A stretch of DNA of 64,000 bases from a virus, in the IMG/VR virus record IMGVR_UViG_3300023115_000010, positions 23,752 to 87,751 of that record; one strand, written 5' to 3'. Shown in pieces: positions 1-10,619 of this stretch. Within the stretch, counting starts at the first letter, position 1. Each line of letters begins with the position of its first letter. Under the pieces are notes generated by a model that was not told where the DNA came from, did not search any database, and was given only the letters and a program-made list of their open reading frames with translations. Position numbers and translations under genes: made by a program.

Positions 1-3000
1 GACAGCGGAGTAAATATTACTTCAAAAGGTGTAAGTAGTGAAATTATTGATAACTACTTCTTACGTAGCAGTAACAGTAGCCAGTATTTAATACTTGATA
101 GCGACGATACTTATACATTTACTATTGCAACTATTACAGATGTAAGTAGAAGTGGAAATATTGCGACTATAACAACTAGCGGAGCACATAATATTAATGT
201 GGACAACAACGTAAAAGTTGCAGTTGATGGCGATTCTACCTATAACCAAAACGGTTTGGTTTTAAGTGTTCCTACTACAACAACATTTACTATTGCAAAC
301 ACAGGCGACGACGAAGCTTCAAAATCAGTAACTGGTACTGCAAATACTATTGTAACAAGTGCTGATGGTAACGCCCAAGGTGCTGTTACAGAGTTACGTG
401 AAGGTATTGCAGCAAGTGTAGATAACGCTAACATTACAACTGGTAGCTTGTACACTCCTACAACTGGATCGGTAATATACGAAAATGTAAGTATGACAAG
501 CGTTACTGGATCTGGTACAGGTGCAAAAGCCAACATCACAGTGCAGGCTGGTGCTGTTACCGATGTTGACTTAACAAGAGGTGGTACAGGATATGTGGCA
601 GGTGATTTGTTAGGTGCAAATGCTAGTGACATTGGCGGCACAGGAAGTGGATTCCAGATTGAAATATCTGCTATTGAAGATAGAGCGTATGTAGACATCT
701 TAGGAGGCGAACTATTTGTTGCTAGTGCATCGAGTATTGACTTTGTTGAAGATAATACAGCAGTGCAAAATTCTAATGATATTAACTTTGATGACACTAT
801 TAGTCATAACTTCCTAGCTGGTACAACAGGCGGCGGCGGTGCAGTAAACTATACAGATAGTAGAGTAAGTGTCACAGCTCACGGATTTTCAAATGGCGAT
901 CCAGTAACATATGATACATTAGGAAATGTTGCAATCGGCGGATTGTTAAACGGTAATGTTTATTATATTAAAGTTGTTGATGATGACACCTTTGAGGTAT
1001 ATGACGACTTTAGTTTAAATACTCAGATAACTTTCTTAAGTACACCTGCTAACAACAACCACAACTTTACTAGATACACTGTAAACTTAACTGATAACAG
1101 TGTTGTCGTAGTAGGTCATGGATTTACAACAGGTGATGCTATAAGACTTGTATCACTGGAAGATGGTTCAACTAGCAACGCATTGCCAACTGTGAATGGC
1201 ACAGAGATTGCAAGTGGTGCAAGATTCTTTGTAGGAAGTGTCACACTTAACTCATTTACTATTCATGCTCTACGTTCAGACGCACTAAGCAGTATCAATG
1301 GACTAGTTACAAACGCTAGAGATATTGGCACTAATGGTGTAGGTAGTGCAAGAGTTATTAGAAATAATGTTCAAGTAAATGCTATTGTTAACACCTCAAG
1401 TAGATTGATTGCAAACTGGAACACTCTTGCTGTTACAAACATTGACGCAGAAAATATTATTTCTGGAACAATATCTCCAAGTAGACTTGGTGCAAGTGGG
1501 GTTGCTAATACTGAGACAGCATTGTTTGGTAACAGTGAATACAAGGTTGTTGTTCAAACCTTGAAAAAAGCTAATACAACAGATAACCCTATTACTCTTA
1601 CTGGTTTAAACACAGCAGGTGAGTATTATGGTGATCCAGTAAATATTGGTATTGCAAATGCCGACTATGATGCTGGAGGTACATTTAGTACACTAGGTGT
1701 AAGTCGTTTCTTGCAAACACAGTTTGATGTTAACTCAAACGGTAGTGGTGAAGTATTCATTAAAGATGGTATTGTTGATGCTGGTACACTTGACGGACTT
1801 GATAGTGCATACTTCTTAAACCCTGCTAACTTAACAAGTGCAGTTCCTGTTGATAGAGGTGGCACAGCTATAACAACCTATGCACAAGGTGATATACTTT
1901 ATGCACAATCGTCAGGTACATTAAATACTTTGAACATCGGTCGTGCAAATACTTTCTTAAAGTCAAACGGTAGTACACCTGAGTGGGGTACAGCACTTGA
2001 CCTTGCTGAAGGACTAGACGTTGGTTCAGCTAAACTTAGCTCTTCAAGCGATGCTCTAGGTCAAGTTTATAATACTAATGTTACGACTTTAGAACTTGGA
2101 GGCGATGCACACAATGTAAAAATAGGTAAGTCTAGCGACACGAGAGATATTACAAGTTTTGCTCTAGATTATGAAGCAACAGCATCTCAAGACGTTGTTG
2201 TAAACCTAGCAAGTATTGCTTTAGATACTAGTGAAGCAACTGCTAATGCTGAAAAAACTTTGGTATTTACAGACACTACTGGTGTAAAATATGGTATGAC
2301 AGTAACAGGAAGCGGAAGTATTCCTGCTAACACAACTGTTACTGGTGTAACCGAAACTGAAGTATTTTTGAGTGCAGAAACCACAGGTACTGTATTAACA
2401 TCAACAGAAATAACATTTACTTATACACCTGAAACACTTGGTGTCCGTGCAGGCGATTCTATTATTATTTCTGGAAGTAATGTCACAAACTTAGATGGTA
2501 CATGGCCAGTAAGTGGCGCAACTATTGATGCAACATCATTTACAGTTAGAACTGCTGCAAATGTGACTGCTGCCAATGTAGTAGTGCAAGGTACTATTTC
2601 TAAAGATAATACAATGGTTATTAGAAATAGAGATGTTATCTTTGGTAGTGCAGAAGCTAGTGCAAGTACTTCGAGTGCAGTTATTAGAGGCGAAAACGGT
2701 CTAGGAACAAACATTGCCGGCGGCGATATCACTATACAAGGCGGATTAAGCACAGGTAATGCAACTGGAGGTAGTGTTATAATCAAAACTGGTCAAACAG
2801 GTACTAGTGGAGAAACATTACAAACATCAACAACAAGAATGACCATTGATACCGAAGGCGATGTTACAGTAACTGGATACACAAACTTTAGTGATACAAG
2901 TGCTGTAAAACTTCCAGTTGGTACAACTGCTGAAAGACCTACAGCAGCACAAGGTCAAGTTCGTTACAACTCAACAGACGGACAATTTGAAGGATATGAT

Positions 3001-6000
3001 GGAACAAACTGGAGTGGTTTAGGCGGTGTAATCGACGTTGACCAAGATACTTACATTGTGGCCGAAACAACATCAGGTACTGACAATGACGACTTAGACT
3101 TCTACACAGCCGGTACTCGACGTATGCAAGTTGATCAAGATGGTAACTTTAACTTTGGCGACGGCTTGAATAAAGTAACAATGGCGTATACTACAGGTAA
3201 TACAAACATTGCAGGTGACGTTGAAATAACAGGAAATCTTACAGTTAATGGTACAACAACCACAGTTGATAGTGCAACACTTATTGTTGAAGATAAAAAT
3301 ATCGAACTTGGCAATGTTGCAACACCAACTGATGTTACAGCAGACGGTGGTGGTATTACCTTAAAAGGAACAACTGATAAAACTATTAACTGGGTAGATG
3401 CTACTGATAGTTGGACAAGCAGTGAAAACTTTGAACTTGCAAGTGCAAAAGCATATCGTATAAATGGCAATAATGTTTTAACGTCAACAACACTTGGTAC
3501 TAATGTTGTAAATAGTAGTTTACAACAACTAGGTACTGTTAACACAGGTACATGGCAAGCTACAGTCATTAATCCAACTTACGGTGGTACAGGTGTAAAC
3601 AATGGTAGTAAAACTATCACACTAGGAGGTAGCTTTACACACACTGGTGCTCACACTCTTGGACTTACAACAACAGGTAATACAAGTGTAACACTTCCAA
3701 CAAGCGGTACATTAGCAAGAACTGAAACAGGATTGAATCAGTTCGCTGCAACAACTAGTGCGCAACTTGCAAGCGTGTTAAGTGACGAAACAGGAACAGG
3801 TGCAGCAGTTTTTGCTACATCTCCTGAGTTTACAACTGGCATTGAGGCAGCAAGCACCACAATGGCATTGTTTGATGACACAGCTACTACAATCAACTTT
3901 GGTGGTAGTGCAACTGCTATAGACATCGGTGCATCAACTGGCACTACAAGTATTAACAATAACTTAGATGTTGATCTTGATTTAAATGTCGACGGTGGCG
4001 ATATCACAACAAACCAAACAACATTTAACTTGTTGAATACAAATGCAACTACAGTGAATGCATTTGGTGCAGCTACAGCAGTTGACATTGGTGCTGCAAC
4101 AGGTACTACAAGTGTTAACAACGATCTTGATGTTGATGGCGATTTAAATGTTGACGGTGGCGATATTACAACAAACCAAACATCATTTAACTTACTAAAC
4201 ACAAATGCTACAACAGTAAACTTTGGAGGAGGCGCAGCTACAATCAATGTTGGCGCCGCAACAAGCACTGTTAGTTTTGCAGATGATATAAGTGTCGCAG
4301 GCAATGTTGGTATTTCAGGAACATTAACTATACCTGCTATCGACAATGTTCCAATCGGAGGAACAACACCTTCAACTGGTGCATTTACAACTCTTACAGC
4401 AAGTGGATTAACAACCGTTACAAATAACACTAGTGCTACTAGTACAAGCACAGGTGCGCTTGTCATAACAGGCGGACTAGGTGTAGGTGGTGCAGTACAT
4501 GGTGCCAGCTTTACAGGTAGCATTGCAGCATCTAATATTGATAGTGGTACACTAGCTGATGCTCGTATTGCTGTTAGTAACGTAACTCAACACCAAGCAA
4601 GTATTACAGGTACTGGTGCACTTAATAGCGGTAGTATCACAACTGGTTTTGGAAACATCAACATCGGTACAAGCACATTTACTGGTAATGGCAGCGGACT
4701 TACAGATTTAAATGCAAGTCAGCTAACATCAGGTACTGTACAAGGTACACGCCTAGGCGGTAACCAAACAATGGCAGGTGTAAAAACATTTAGTGATACT
4801 AGTGATGCAAGCAATAGTACTAGTGGTGCTGTGCGTGTTGGCGGCGGTTTAGGTGTTGCTAAAAAGATTTACACAGGATCAGGATTCTACGGTAATGGTG
4901 CAAATATTACAGCACTTAATGCAACTAACTTGTCAAGTGGAACTGTAAACGATGCTAGATTGCCAACTAGTCAAGCAGGTAAAACATTTACAAGCGATAT
5001 TACTGTAAATGGTCATAGGATTGGTAGAGGCAATCAAGGCGAAGCAACAAACTTGGTGTTTGGTGAAGGCGGCAGCATTGGTACGGGTGCACAGTTTAAC
5101 ACAGGTATTGGTGATGCTACATTTGCAGGAGGACTAACAGGTGACAGAAATACTGCACTAGGCTACAATGCATTAAACGCTGTAACAACTGTGAGCAACA
5201 ACACAGCAGTTGGTGCAAATGCAATGGAGCAAAGAACTAATGCAGGTGCAGGTAACACAGCAATAGGTAAAAGTTCGCAATCAAACAGTACTGCTGGTGA
5301 TTATAACACTAGTGTTGGTATTGAAGCACTTGAACTTGTAACTGGAGATAATAACGTTGCTATTGGTGCATTCACAGGCGATACATTAACAACTGGTAGT
5401 AATAACGTTCTTATTGGTTATAACGTTGAAACAGCAGCAAATACTACAAGTAATGCTATTATTATTGGTAATGCAAGCAACGATTTGTTTAGTGTACCTG
5501 GTGTAAACTTGAGCGTAAATACCACAACATTTACATTTAGTGGCACAACAGGCTTTAGTGGTGTTGGTACAAACTTGACTGCACTTAATGCAAGCCAACT
5601 TACAAGCGGTACTGTACCAGATGGCAGAATTGCTGCTACCAGTATTACACAACACCAATCAAGTATTACAGGAACTGGTGCACTTGGAAGCGGGTCTATA
5701 ACAAGCGGATTTGGAAATATTGATATAGGTACAAGTAACTTGACTGCAACCGGTAGTGTAAGTCTTGGTGCTACAAACTTGAATGGCAATGTGATTACAG
5801 GTGTTGAAGATATTGCACTTGCTGATAGAATCTACCACACAGGTGATAGCAACAACTATATTCAGTTCCATGCAACCGATCAATGGCGTGTTGTTACAGC
5901 AGGTGTAGAGAGACTAGAAGTAAACAATACTACAACTACCGTTTCTAATAACCTAAGTGTTACTGGAAGTATAACAGGTAGTGGTAGTGGTATTACATCT

Positions 6001-7455
6001 CTTAATGCAGATAATCTTGGATCAGGTACAGTGCCTAACGCAAGAATAAGTGGAAGTTACACAGGCATTACTGGTACAGGTGCATTAGATGCAGGTAGTA
6101 TTACCAGCAACTTTGGCGATGTTAATATTGGTACAAACACATTTACTGGTAATGGTAGTGGACTTACAAGCGTTGATGCTGATACTGTTGATGGTATTCA
6201 AGGTGCTAGTTTCTTACGTAGTGATGCAAATGACACTGCAACTGGACAGATAACTTTCCAAAGAGACGGAGAAGTATTTAAGATTGTTGCTCCTACAACA
6301 AACAACTCTCCTTATATTGGATGGTATCAAGGTACAACAAGACGTGCTTACATGCAATATGTAAACGGCGGCACATTAAGATTAGCATCAGATGCTACAG
6401 GCGAAAGACTTGATATTGGCAGCGGTATTAATGGTCTTAAGTTTTATGACAATGGCACTGCAACAGCACATACTGTTTGGCACTCTGGCAACGATGGATC
6501 AGGTTCAGGACTTGATGCTGACACTATAGATGGTATTGATAGTGGGTCGTTTATACGCAGTGATGCAAATGATACTGCAAGCGGAACTTATGATTATTCA
6601 AGCACAAGCGACGATATCATTGATTTTACTGGTAATAGCACAAGCGATAATAGAGGTATTGCGTTTAACAGTAGAACAGCATTGAGTGCAGATTTTGATG
6701 ACGGTTGGTTGCGTATGAATAATGCTAGTGAGTTTACAAACGGTATATACACACCAGGTAACTTACGTGCAGACGGTATTATTAGAGTTGATAGCACACG
6801 TGGTATTACCAATGTTACCGGTAGTTATGGTACTATACAAACAAGTGGTTCCGGCGTAAACGGCTGGGAAGGTTACAGCATTGACGGACGCATTGTGTTA
6901 ATGCACGATGGTAGCTCAAGCACATATCTATATAACGATGTTGATAACGAGGCACACTTCTTAGCTGTAAGAAACAGTTACTTTAGATTGTATTACAATG
7001 GTGGTACTCGACTAACTTGTAACAATACTACTGTTGATGTTTCGGCATCGTTTACAGCAACAGGCGAAGTAACAGCATATTCATCAGATGAAAGATTGAA
7101 AACAAATATTCGTCCTATTGAAAATGCAATTGATAAAGTTAAGCAACTACAAGGTGTGCATTATGATTGGATTGATGAAGTAGAAGAACTAGGATTTAAT
7201 CCAACTATAAAAGTCAACGATGCAGGTGTACTTGCACAACAAGTTCAAAAAGTATTACCACAAGCAGTTGATTATGCACCGTTTGATAGACTACGTGATG
7301 AACAGACTGGTGACGACATTGGAAGTAAATCAGGAGAAGATTACTTAACAGTTAAGTATGAAAAGATGGTTCCTCTTTTAATCGAAGCTATAAAAGAACA
7401 ACAGGAAGAAATAGATCAACTTAAAGAAATGGTCAAGAAGTTGATAGATAAATAG
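1..7455 (+). CDS. Giant tail fibre/spike protein with C-terminal S74 chaperone domain (5' partial)
   Basis: The frame is open from the first base, so the gene starts upstream of the window; the GTG at 199 is only an internal codon. At least 2484 residues are present. The protein is Gly/Thr/Ser/Asn-rich with few aromatics, typical of trimeric fibrous phage adhesins. Visible modules are HGFxxGD/YYI repeats early (about 860-1300), a 54-residue tandem repeat (3961-4284), GNGSGLTxLNAxxLxSGTV repeats (4680-6180), and a YadA-head-like stretch of NTAxGxxA motifs (about 5150-5460). From about 7080 the SSDERLKTNI signature opens an S74 intramolecular chaperone, a domain that drives trimerisation and then cleaves itself off at the Ser. 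The last residues form a coiled coil. Role inferred: long distal or side fibre that binds the host. It is followed by a hairpin and a new promoter. Confidence 0.9.
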   Translation, partial: DSGVNITSKGVSSEIIDNYFLRSSNSSQYLILDSDDTYTFTIATITDVSRSGNIATITTSGAHNINVDNNVKVAVDGDSTYNQNGLVLSVPTTTTFTIANTGDDEASKSVTGTANTIVTSADGNAQGAVTELREGIAASVDNANITTGSLYTPTTGSVIYENVSMTSVTGSGTGAKANITVQAGAVTDVDLTRGGTGYVAGDLLGANASDIGGTGSGFQIEISAIEDRAYVDILGGELFVASASSIDFVEDNTAVQNSNDINFDDTISHNFLAGTTGGGGAVNYTDSRVSVTAHGFSNGDPVTYDTLGNVAIGGLLNGNVYYIKVVDDDTFEVYDDFSLNTQITFLSTPANNNHNFTRYTVNLTDNSVVVVGHGFTTGDAIRLVSLEDGSTSNALPTVNGTEIASGARFFVGSVTLNSFTIHALRSDALSSINGLVTNARDIGTNGVGSARVIRNNVQVNAIVNTSSRLIANWNTLAVTNIDAENIISGTISPSRLGASGVANTETALFGNSEYKVVVQTLKKANTTDNPITLTGLNTAGEYYGDPVNIGIANADYDAGGTFSTLGVSRFLQTQFDVNSNGSGEVFIKDGIVDAGTLDGLDSAYFLNPANLTSAVPVDRGGTAITTYAQGDILYAQSSGTLNTLNIGRANTFLKSNGSTPEWGTALDLAEGLDVGSAKLSSSSDALGQVYNTNVTTLELGGDAHNVKIGKSSDTRDITSFALDYEATASQDVVVNLASIALDTSEATANAEKTLVFTDTTGVKYGMTVTGSGSIPANTTVTGVTETEVFLSAETTGTVLTSTEITFTYTPETLGVRAGDSIIISGSNVTNLDGTWPVSGATIDATSFTVRTAANVTAANVVVQGTISKDNTMVIRNRDVIFGSAEASASTSSAVIRGENGLGTNIAGGDITIQGGLSTGNATGGSVIIKTGQTGTSGETLQTSTTRMTIDTEGDVTVTGYTNFSDTSAVKLPVGTTAERPTAAQGQVRYNSTDGQFEGYDGTNWSGLGGVIDVDQDTYIVAETTSGTDNDDLDFYTAGTRRMQVDQDGNFNFGDGLNKVTMAYTTGNTNIAGDVEITGNLTVNGTTTTVDSATLIVEDKNIELGNVATPTDVTADGGGITLKGTTDKTINWVDATDSWTSSENFELASAKAYRINGNNVLTSTTLGTNVVNSSLQQLGTVNTGTWQATVINPTYGGTGVNNGSKTITLGGSFTHTGAHTLGLTTTGNTSVTLPTSGTLARTETGLNQFAATTSAQLASVLSDETGTGAAVFATSPEFTTGIEAASTTMALFDDTATTINFGGSATAIDIGASTGTTSINNNLDVDLDLNVDGGDITTNQTTFNLLNTNATTVNAFGAATAVDIGAATGTTSVNNDLDVDGDLNVDGGDITTNQTSFNLLNTNATTVNFGGGAATINVGAATSTVSFADDISVAGNVGISGTLTIPAIDNVPIGGTTPSTGAFTTLTASGLTTVTNNTSATSTSTGALVITGGLGVGGAVHGASFTGSIAASNIDSGTLADARIAVSNVTQHQASITGTGALNSGSITTGFGNINIGTSTFTGNGSGLTDLNASQLTSGTVQGTRLGGNQTMAGVKTFSDTSDASNSTSGAVRVGGGLGVAKKIYTGSGFYGNGANITALNATNLSSGTVNDARLPTSQAGKTFTSDITVNGHRIGRGNQGEATNLVFGEGGSIGTGAQFNTGIGDATFAGGLTGDRNTALGYNALNAVTTVSNNTAVGANAMEQRTNAGAGNTAIGKSSQSNSTAGDYNTSVGIEALELVTGDNNVAIGAFTGDTLTTGSNNVLIGYNVETAANTTSNAIIIGNASNDLFSVPGVNLSVNTTTFTFSGTTGFSGVGTNLTALNASQLTSGTVPDGRIAATSITQHQSSITGTGALGSGSITSGFGNIDIGTSNLTATGSVSLGATNLNGNVITGVEDIALADRIYHTGDSNNYIQFHATDQWRVVTAGVERLEVNNTTTTVSNNLSVTGSITGSGSGITSLNADNLGSGTVPNARISGSYTGITGTGALDAGSITSNFGDVNIGTNTFTGNGSGLTSVDADTVDGIQGASFLRSDANDTATGQITFQRDGEVFKIVAPTTNNSPYIGWYQGTTRRAYMQYVNGGTLRLASDATGERLDIGSGINGLKFYDNGTATAHTVWHSGNDGSGSGLDADTIDGIDSGSFIRSDANDTASGTYDYSSTSDDIIDFTGNSTSDNRGIAFNSRTALSADFDDGWLRMNNASEFTNGIYTPGNLRADGIIRVDSTRGITNVTGSYGTIQTSGSGVNGWEGYSIDGRIVLMHDGSSSTYLYNDVDNEAHFLAVRNSYFRLYYNGGTRLTCNNTTVDVSASFTATGEVTAYSSDERLKTNIRPIENAIDKVKQLQGVHYDWIDEVEELGFNPTIKVNDAGVLAQQVQKVLPQAVDYAPFDRLRDEQTGDDIGSKSGEDYLTVKYEKMVPLLIEAIKEQQEEIDQLKEMVKKLIDK
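3961..4284 (+). repeat. 54-residue (162 bp) tandem duplication inside the tail fibre gene
   Basis: Two adjacent 162-bp units (3961-4122 and 4123-4284) encode nearly the same 54 residues, sharing the core LNVDGGDITTNQT followed by FNLLNTNATTVN. A third, partial copy (TTINFGGSATAIDIGASTG) lies just before, around 3890-3950. Third-position differences dominate, so the duplication is old enough to have drifted but is kept at the protein level. Confidence 0.85.
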
Positions 7456-7478
7456 AGTAAGGGCATCAAGCCCTTACT
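7456..7478 (+). terminator. Hairpin terminator candidate after the tail fibre
   Basis: A perfect 9-bp stem (AGTAAGGGC with GCCCTTACT) and an ATCAA loop begin right after the fibre stop codon. There is no real T-tract, so termination may be weak; the hairpin could instead protect the mRNA 3' end. Confidence 0.55.
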
Positions 7479-7480
7479 TG

Positions 7481-7509
7481 TTGACATCTTAGATTCTTTT
7501 TGTTAAAAT
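7481..7509 (+). promoter_or_regulatory. Sigma70-like promoter for the gene at 7533
   Basis: TTGACA at 7481-7486, a 17-nt spacer, then TAAAAT at 7504-7509. AGGA at 7519-7522 is the likely ribosome site for the ATG at 7533. Confidence 0.65.
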
Positions 7510-7532
7510 AAGTAAAATAGGACAATTTATAA

Positions 7533-9551
7533 ATGGCATTACCCCCTACCGGCTCTCAAATAACAATGACAGAAGTACGCAACTATTTTGGTGCAAGCGG
7601 TACACCTATTGTAATGAGCGTTTTAGGATCATATTTAGGTATTTCAGTTGGTTCAACTATATTTCTAAGTGCAACATTTGGCGGACTTACAACTAGTGGT
7701 AATAACTGGATTGTTTCTTCTTTGGTTCCGGGTGGAGGATTAACAAACAAACCAGTTCCTTATCTGTACACTGGTACAAGTGCTAGTTACAATGCTCAGT
7801 GGGTAGATGGAGGATCAAAACTTGCTGTTGCTTGGCAAAGCAGTTCTGGTAGCGAAATGACTGCTATTTGGAATATTCCAAATCCATACGATTTAACCAG
7901 TTTAGTAGGTGACGGTGTTCCAGACATTTATATAGACGAACCTACTAACAAAGGCGCAAATCAAATCGACTTTAACTCCGACGGTACAAAAGTTTTGACA
8001 CAACATAATACCACATTGGGCTTTGGCATCGAAGGTGCTATTATTAGAACTTGTACAACACCGTTTGATACTAGTACTGCTAGTGCAACACCGGATGAAA
8101 CATTTACAGACCAACAACGAAACTCAGGATATTCTGGAAGAAATGGTATTGCTTGGAGAGATGGTGGCTATATGTTCTGTTACATGGGTGAAAAATCTAC
8201 AGGAGAATGCTCCTGGGAAATCTATAGAACAATGCCAGGGGGAACACCTTATACATTTGCTGGATTATATGATGGAAGTTTTCCAAATCTAGTAGGATTA
8301 GTTGACAATACAAGCACAGCATTTTATAGAGGTGGCTTTGCTGACGATGGTTTTCATTTTTGGGCATATTACATTGCTGGTAAAACAATGGACATGAAAA
8401 CTCATAGTGGAACAGCTTGGTTTGACTGGAAACCCAGTACTACTACTACACAAACTGGAGGCCCAGATCTTCCAACATATGGAAGAATTGCACCAGTTGC
8501 ATTTGCCCCAAATGGAACACAGTTAGTTGCCGGAGGTCCTGGAACCTACAATGGATATATAACTGCATACGAACTTAGCACAGCATGGGACTTGTCAACA
8601 TGGAGTACTAAAACCACAAAACCAAATAGACACAGTGGTGCACATTTAAGTTTGTGGCATTTTGATGATCAAGCTGAGTTGCAATATACTGGTCTTAATG
8701 CTACCAATAACGGTCTTATGGAAGGTGGCGTATGTTGGAATCTAAACGGAACATCCTTTTTATCTATAATTAATCGTGAATATATTGAACAAGACATGCC
8801 TACTGCTTACGACTTTTCAAGTATTAACTCAAGTCAAGCTTCTGGATCTTGGGCACATACTGCTGCAATGCCTTTTTATTTTAGTTCAAGTACACCTCAA
8901 AATGTTATGAGCATGAAAATGCATCCGCAATCAAGTATAGGTATATCACAAGTTATTAACTATAATGGTACCTATGTTTTGATGTATAGAAGGTTAAACT
9001 CAGCAGGAACTATTGCTAATGGTGTAAGTAATAGTTATGCTAGTAGAACCATTGGTAGCACAGTAACTACAGATTTTCAAGTACAACATTTTCAAGCATA
9101 CAGCCCAACGTATCTACCAACGTATCCATATATCTATCATGCATATTTACAATGGAACACTACTGCACAAACACTAGTATTCAGCAGAGGAACAAGCAGC
9201 GTAATCAGTAGTCCTAGTGCTGCAAGTTTTTATAGTTCTTTAAACTTGTCAAATATAACAGGAAAGGCATCTGCGTCATACTTTGCAAGATGTTTTGCTA
9301 TGTCTCCTGAAGGAGATAAAGTTTGGGTGGCTTATAACGCAAGGTATACTCAAACACGTTTAGTTGATAGAGCTATTATTTACGAAATTTCACTTCCAAC
9401 TCCGTTTCGTAGTAACAGTGCATCAATAACCGGAACATTTACACTTCCATGGTACATTAGTGCTGTAACTGGAATGGATGTAAATTCAACAGGAACGGCT
9501 ATGATATTAAGAGATCAAGCTGGTTATGTTCATAGTTATGAAATACCATAA
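7533..9551 (+). CDS. Putative virion adhesin with beta-propeller-like body
   Basis: The product has 672 residues. The N-terminus (PPTGSQITMTEVRNYFG, followed by a Gly/Ser-rich segment with ATFGGL) resembles attachment regions of phage structural proteins. The body has irregular repeats of the type FAPNGTQLVAGG and MSPEGDKVWVAY, each followed by a strand and a YEL/YEI closure, plus clauses like PWDLST or PYDLTSL. This pattern suggests blades of a beta-propeller (inference). No catalytic motif or signal peptide is seen. It lies directly after the long tail fibre under its own promoter, which fits a second receptor-binding or fibre-tip component. A cargo or hydrolase role cannot be excluded from sequence alone. 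Confidence 0.6.
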   Translation: MALPPTGSQITMTEVRNYFGASGTPIVMSVLGSYLGISVGSTIFLSATFGGLTTSGNNWIVSSLVPGGGLTNKPVPYLYTGTSASYNAQWVDGGSKLAVAWQSSSGSEMTAIWNIPNPYDLTSLVGDGVPDIYIDEPTNKGANQIDFNSDGTKVLTQHNTTLGFGIEGAIIRTCTTPFDTSTASATPDETFTDQQRNSGYSGRNGIAWRDGGYMFCYMGEKSTGECSWEIYRTMPGGTPYTFAGLYDGSFPNLVGLVDNTSTAFYRGGFADDGFHFWAYYIAGKTMDMKTHSGTAWFDWKPSTTTTQTGGPDLPTYGRIAPVAFAPNGTQLVAGGPGTYNGYITAYELSTAWDLSTWSTKTTKPNRHSGAHLSLWHFDDQAELQYTGLNATNNGLMEGGVCWNLNGTSFLSIINREYIEQDMPTAYDFSSINSSQASGSWAHTAAMPFYFSSSTPQNVMSMKMHPQSSIGISQVINYNGTYVLMYRRLNSAGTIANGVSNSYASRTIGSTVTTDFQVQHFQAYSPTYLPTYPYIYHAYLQWNTTAQTLVFSRGTSSVISSPSAASFYSSLNLSNITGKASASYFARCFAMSPEGDKVWVAYNARYTQTRLVDRAIIYEISLPTPFRSNSASITGTFTLPWYISAVTGMDVNSTGTAMILRDQAGYVHSYEIP

Positions 9552-9558
9552 AAATCAC

Positions 9559-9587
9559 TTGACAAAACAAACTTAGTTATATATATT
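9559..9587 (+). promoter_or_regulatory. Sigma70-like promoter for the operon at 9610
   Basis: TTGACA at 9559-9564, exactly 17 nt, then TATATT at 9582-9587. The predicted transcript starts near 9594 and carries a GGAG ribosome site at 9600-9603 before the ATG at 9610. Confidence 0.7.
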
Positions 9588-9609
9588 ATAACAAATAATG
9601 GAGATATAC

Positions 9610-10017
9610 ATGTATTCAAAATACCAAATACTCAATGTTGAACTTTCTACGGAGTTTAGCAAATCTAGAAAGCTACTTAAACTAGATTCACTAAACCTAG
9701 AAGATGAAGACATTTATAATGAGATTGTAGAATCTATTTTAGGTGGCGAATCAGAAGCTGAGGTAAATCATCCTGATCGTGTAGAACAAGACGACAGAAC
9801 TCATTGGATTAACGTCATTGCACACAAAGCAGCAGCAGACTTATTAACTTTAGGTAAAGTTCAACCTGAAAATATGGTTGTAATGAGTTCTCTTCCTAGT
9901 GAAGATTTTAAAGAAGCAGTTAAGATTGCTGTAGGCAAAGCAAGAGATCTAAACGAAAGCACTATTGGTGCTGAAAAACAACTTAACTTGGATACTATTT
10001 CTGAAGAAATCGTCTAA
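9610..10017 (+). CDS. Small protein of unknown function
   Basis: The product has 135 residues and no family I recognise. It is acidic and probably helical, with a HPDRVEQDDRTHW segment near the middle and an acidic C-terminus (DTISEEIV). The ATG at 9610 is preferred to the in-frame ATG at 9598 because GGAG at 9600-9603 is spaced correctly only for the later one. It is the first gene of a three-gene transcript: its TAA overlaps the ATG of the glycosyltransferase at 10017. The position suggests a link with the sugar-transfer proteins downstream (inference only). Confidence 0.6.
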   Translation: MYSKYQILNVELSTEFSKSRKLLKLDSLNLEDEDIYNEIVESILGGESEAEVNHPDRVEQDDRTHWINVIAHKAAADLLTLGKVQPENMVVMSSLPSEDFKEAVKIAVGKARDLNESTIGAEKQLNLDTISEEIV

Positions 10018-10619
10018 TGAAAGTAGCAATATGTGTGCCTGCACGAGACTATGTTCATGCAGGATTTGCACTAAGTTTATCTAATATTTCTTCTTTGTTG
10101 ACAAAAAATAACATTGATTTTAAAATCTTTATTAACTTAGGTTCGGTTATACCTCAGCAAAGAAACACATTAGTAGATCAAGCCTTAGAGTATGATGCTA
10201 CACATATTATGTGGTTAGATAGTGACATGCATGTACCTTCTGCAACAATAAACACTTTATTAGAGCATGATAAAGATATTGTTGCAGCAGCATACAGCAC
10301 AAGAGTACCGCCATACAATATCACTGCTTGGCCCGATTCAAGCAATCTAAATGTAAGATTAGATGCACACCAAGGTTTACATAAAATTTGGGCAGTTGCT
10401 ATGGGCTGTATGTTGGTAAAAACACATGTATATAAATATATTTCTAAACCGTATCATCAGTATTTGTACAACGAAGATACAAAAGATTTAAGCGGCGAAG
10501 ATATTTTTTTCTGTAAAAACGCAAATGACGCTGGATTTGAAATCTATGTAGATGCAGCTCTAAGTCAAGAAATAGCACATTACGGAACAAAATCATTTAG
10601 GTTAAAAGATTTACAATGA
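10017..10619 (+). CDS. Small GT-A type glycosyltransferase
   Basis: The product has 200 residues. The N-terminal strand (MKVAICVPARDYVHAGFA), an early QQRNTLVDQAL segment and MWLDSDMHVP around residues 65-74 form the nucleotide-sugar half of a GT-A fold; DSD is the metal-binding DxD motif. The following AAAYSTRVPPYN and GCMLVKTHVY segments match the acceptor side seen in small family-2-like phage glycosyltransferases. The ATG overlaps the TAA of the gene before, and its own TGA overlaps the ATG of the 2008-residue repeat protein, so the two are translationally coupled. A shared role in glycosylating DNA, virion protein or host polysaccharide is plausible; the acceptor is unknown. Confidence 0.75.
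   Translation: MKVAICVPARDYVHAGFALSLSNISSLLTKNNIDFKIFINLGSVIPQQRNTLVDQALEYDATHIMWLDSDMHVPSATINTLLEHDKDIVAAAYSTRVPPYNITAWPDSSNLNVRLDAHQGLHKIWAVAMGCMLVKTHVYKYISKPYHQYLYNEDTKDLSGEDIFFCKNANDAGFEIYVDAALSQEIAHYGTKSFRLKDLQ

Noticed and set aside
3738-4523. Long minus-strand ORF (261 codons) and several others antisense to the tail fibre gene
   Set aside because: The fibre's repetitive Thr/Ala/Asn codons leave few antisense stops. The antisense products are low-complexity (Val/Pro/Ser/Thr) with no ribosome sites or motifs.
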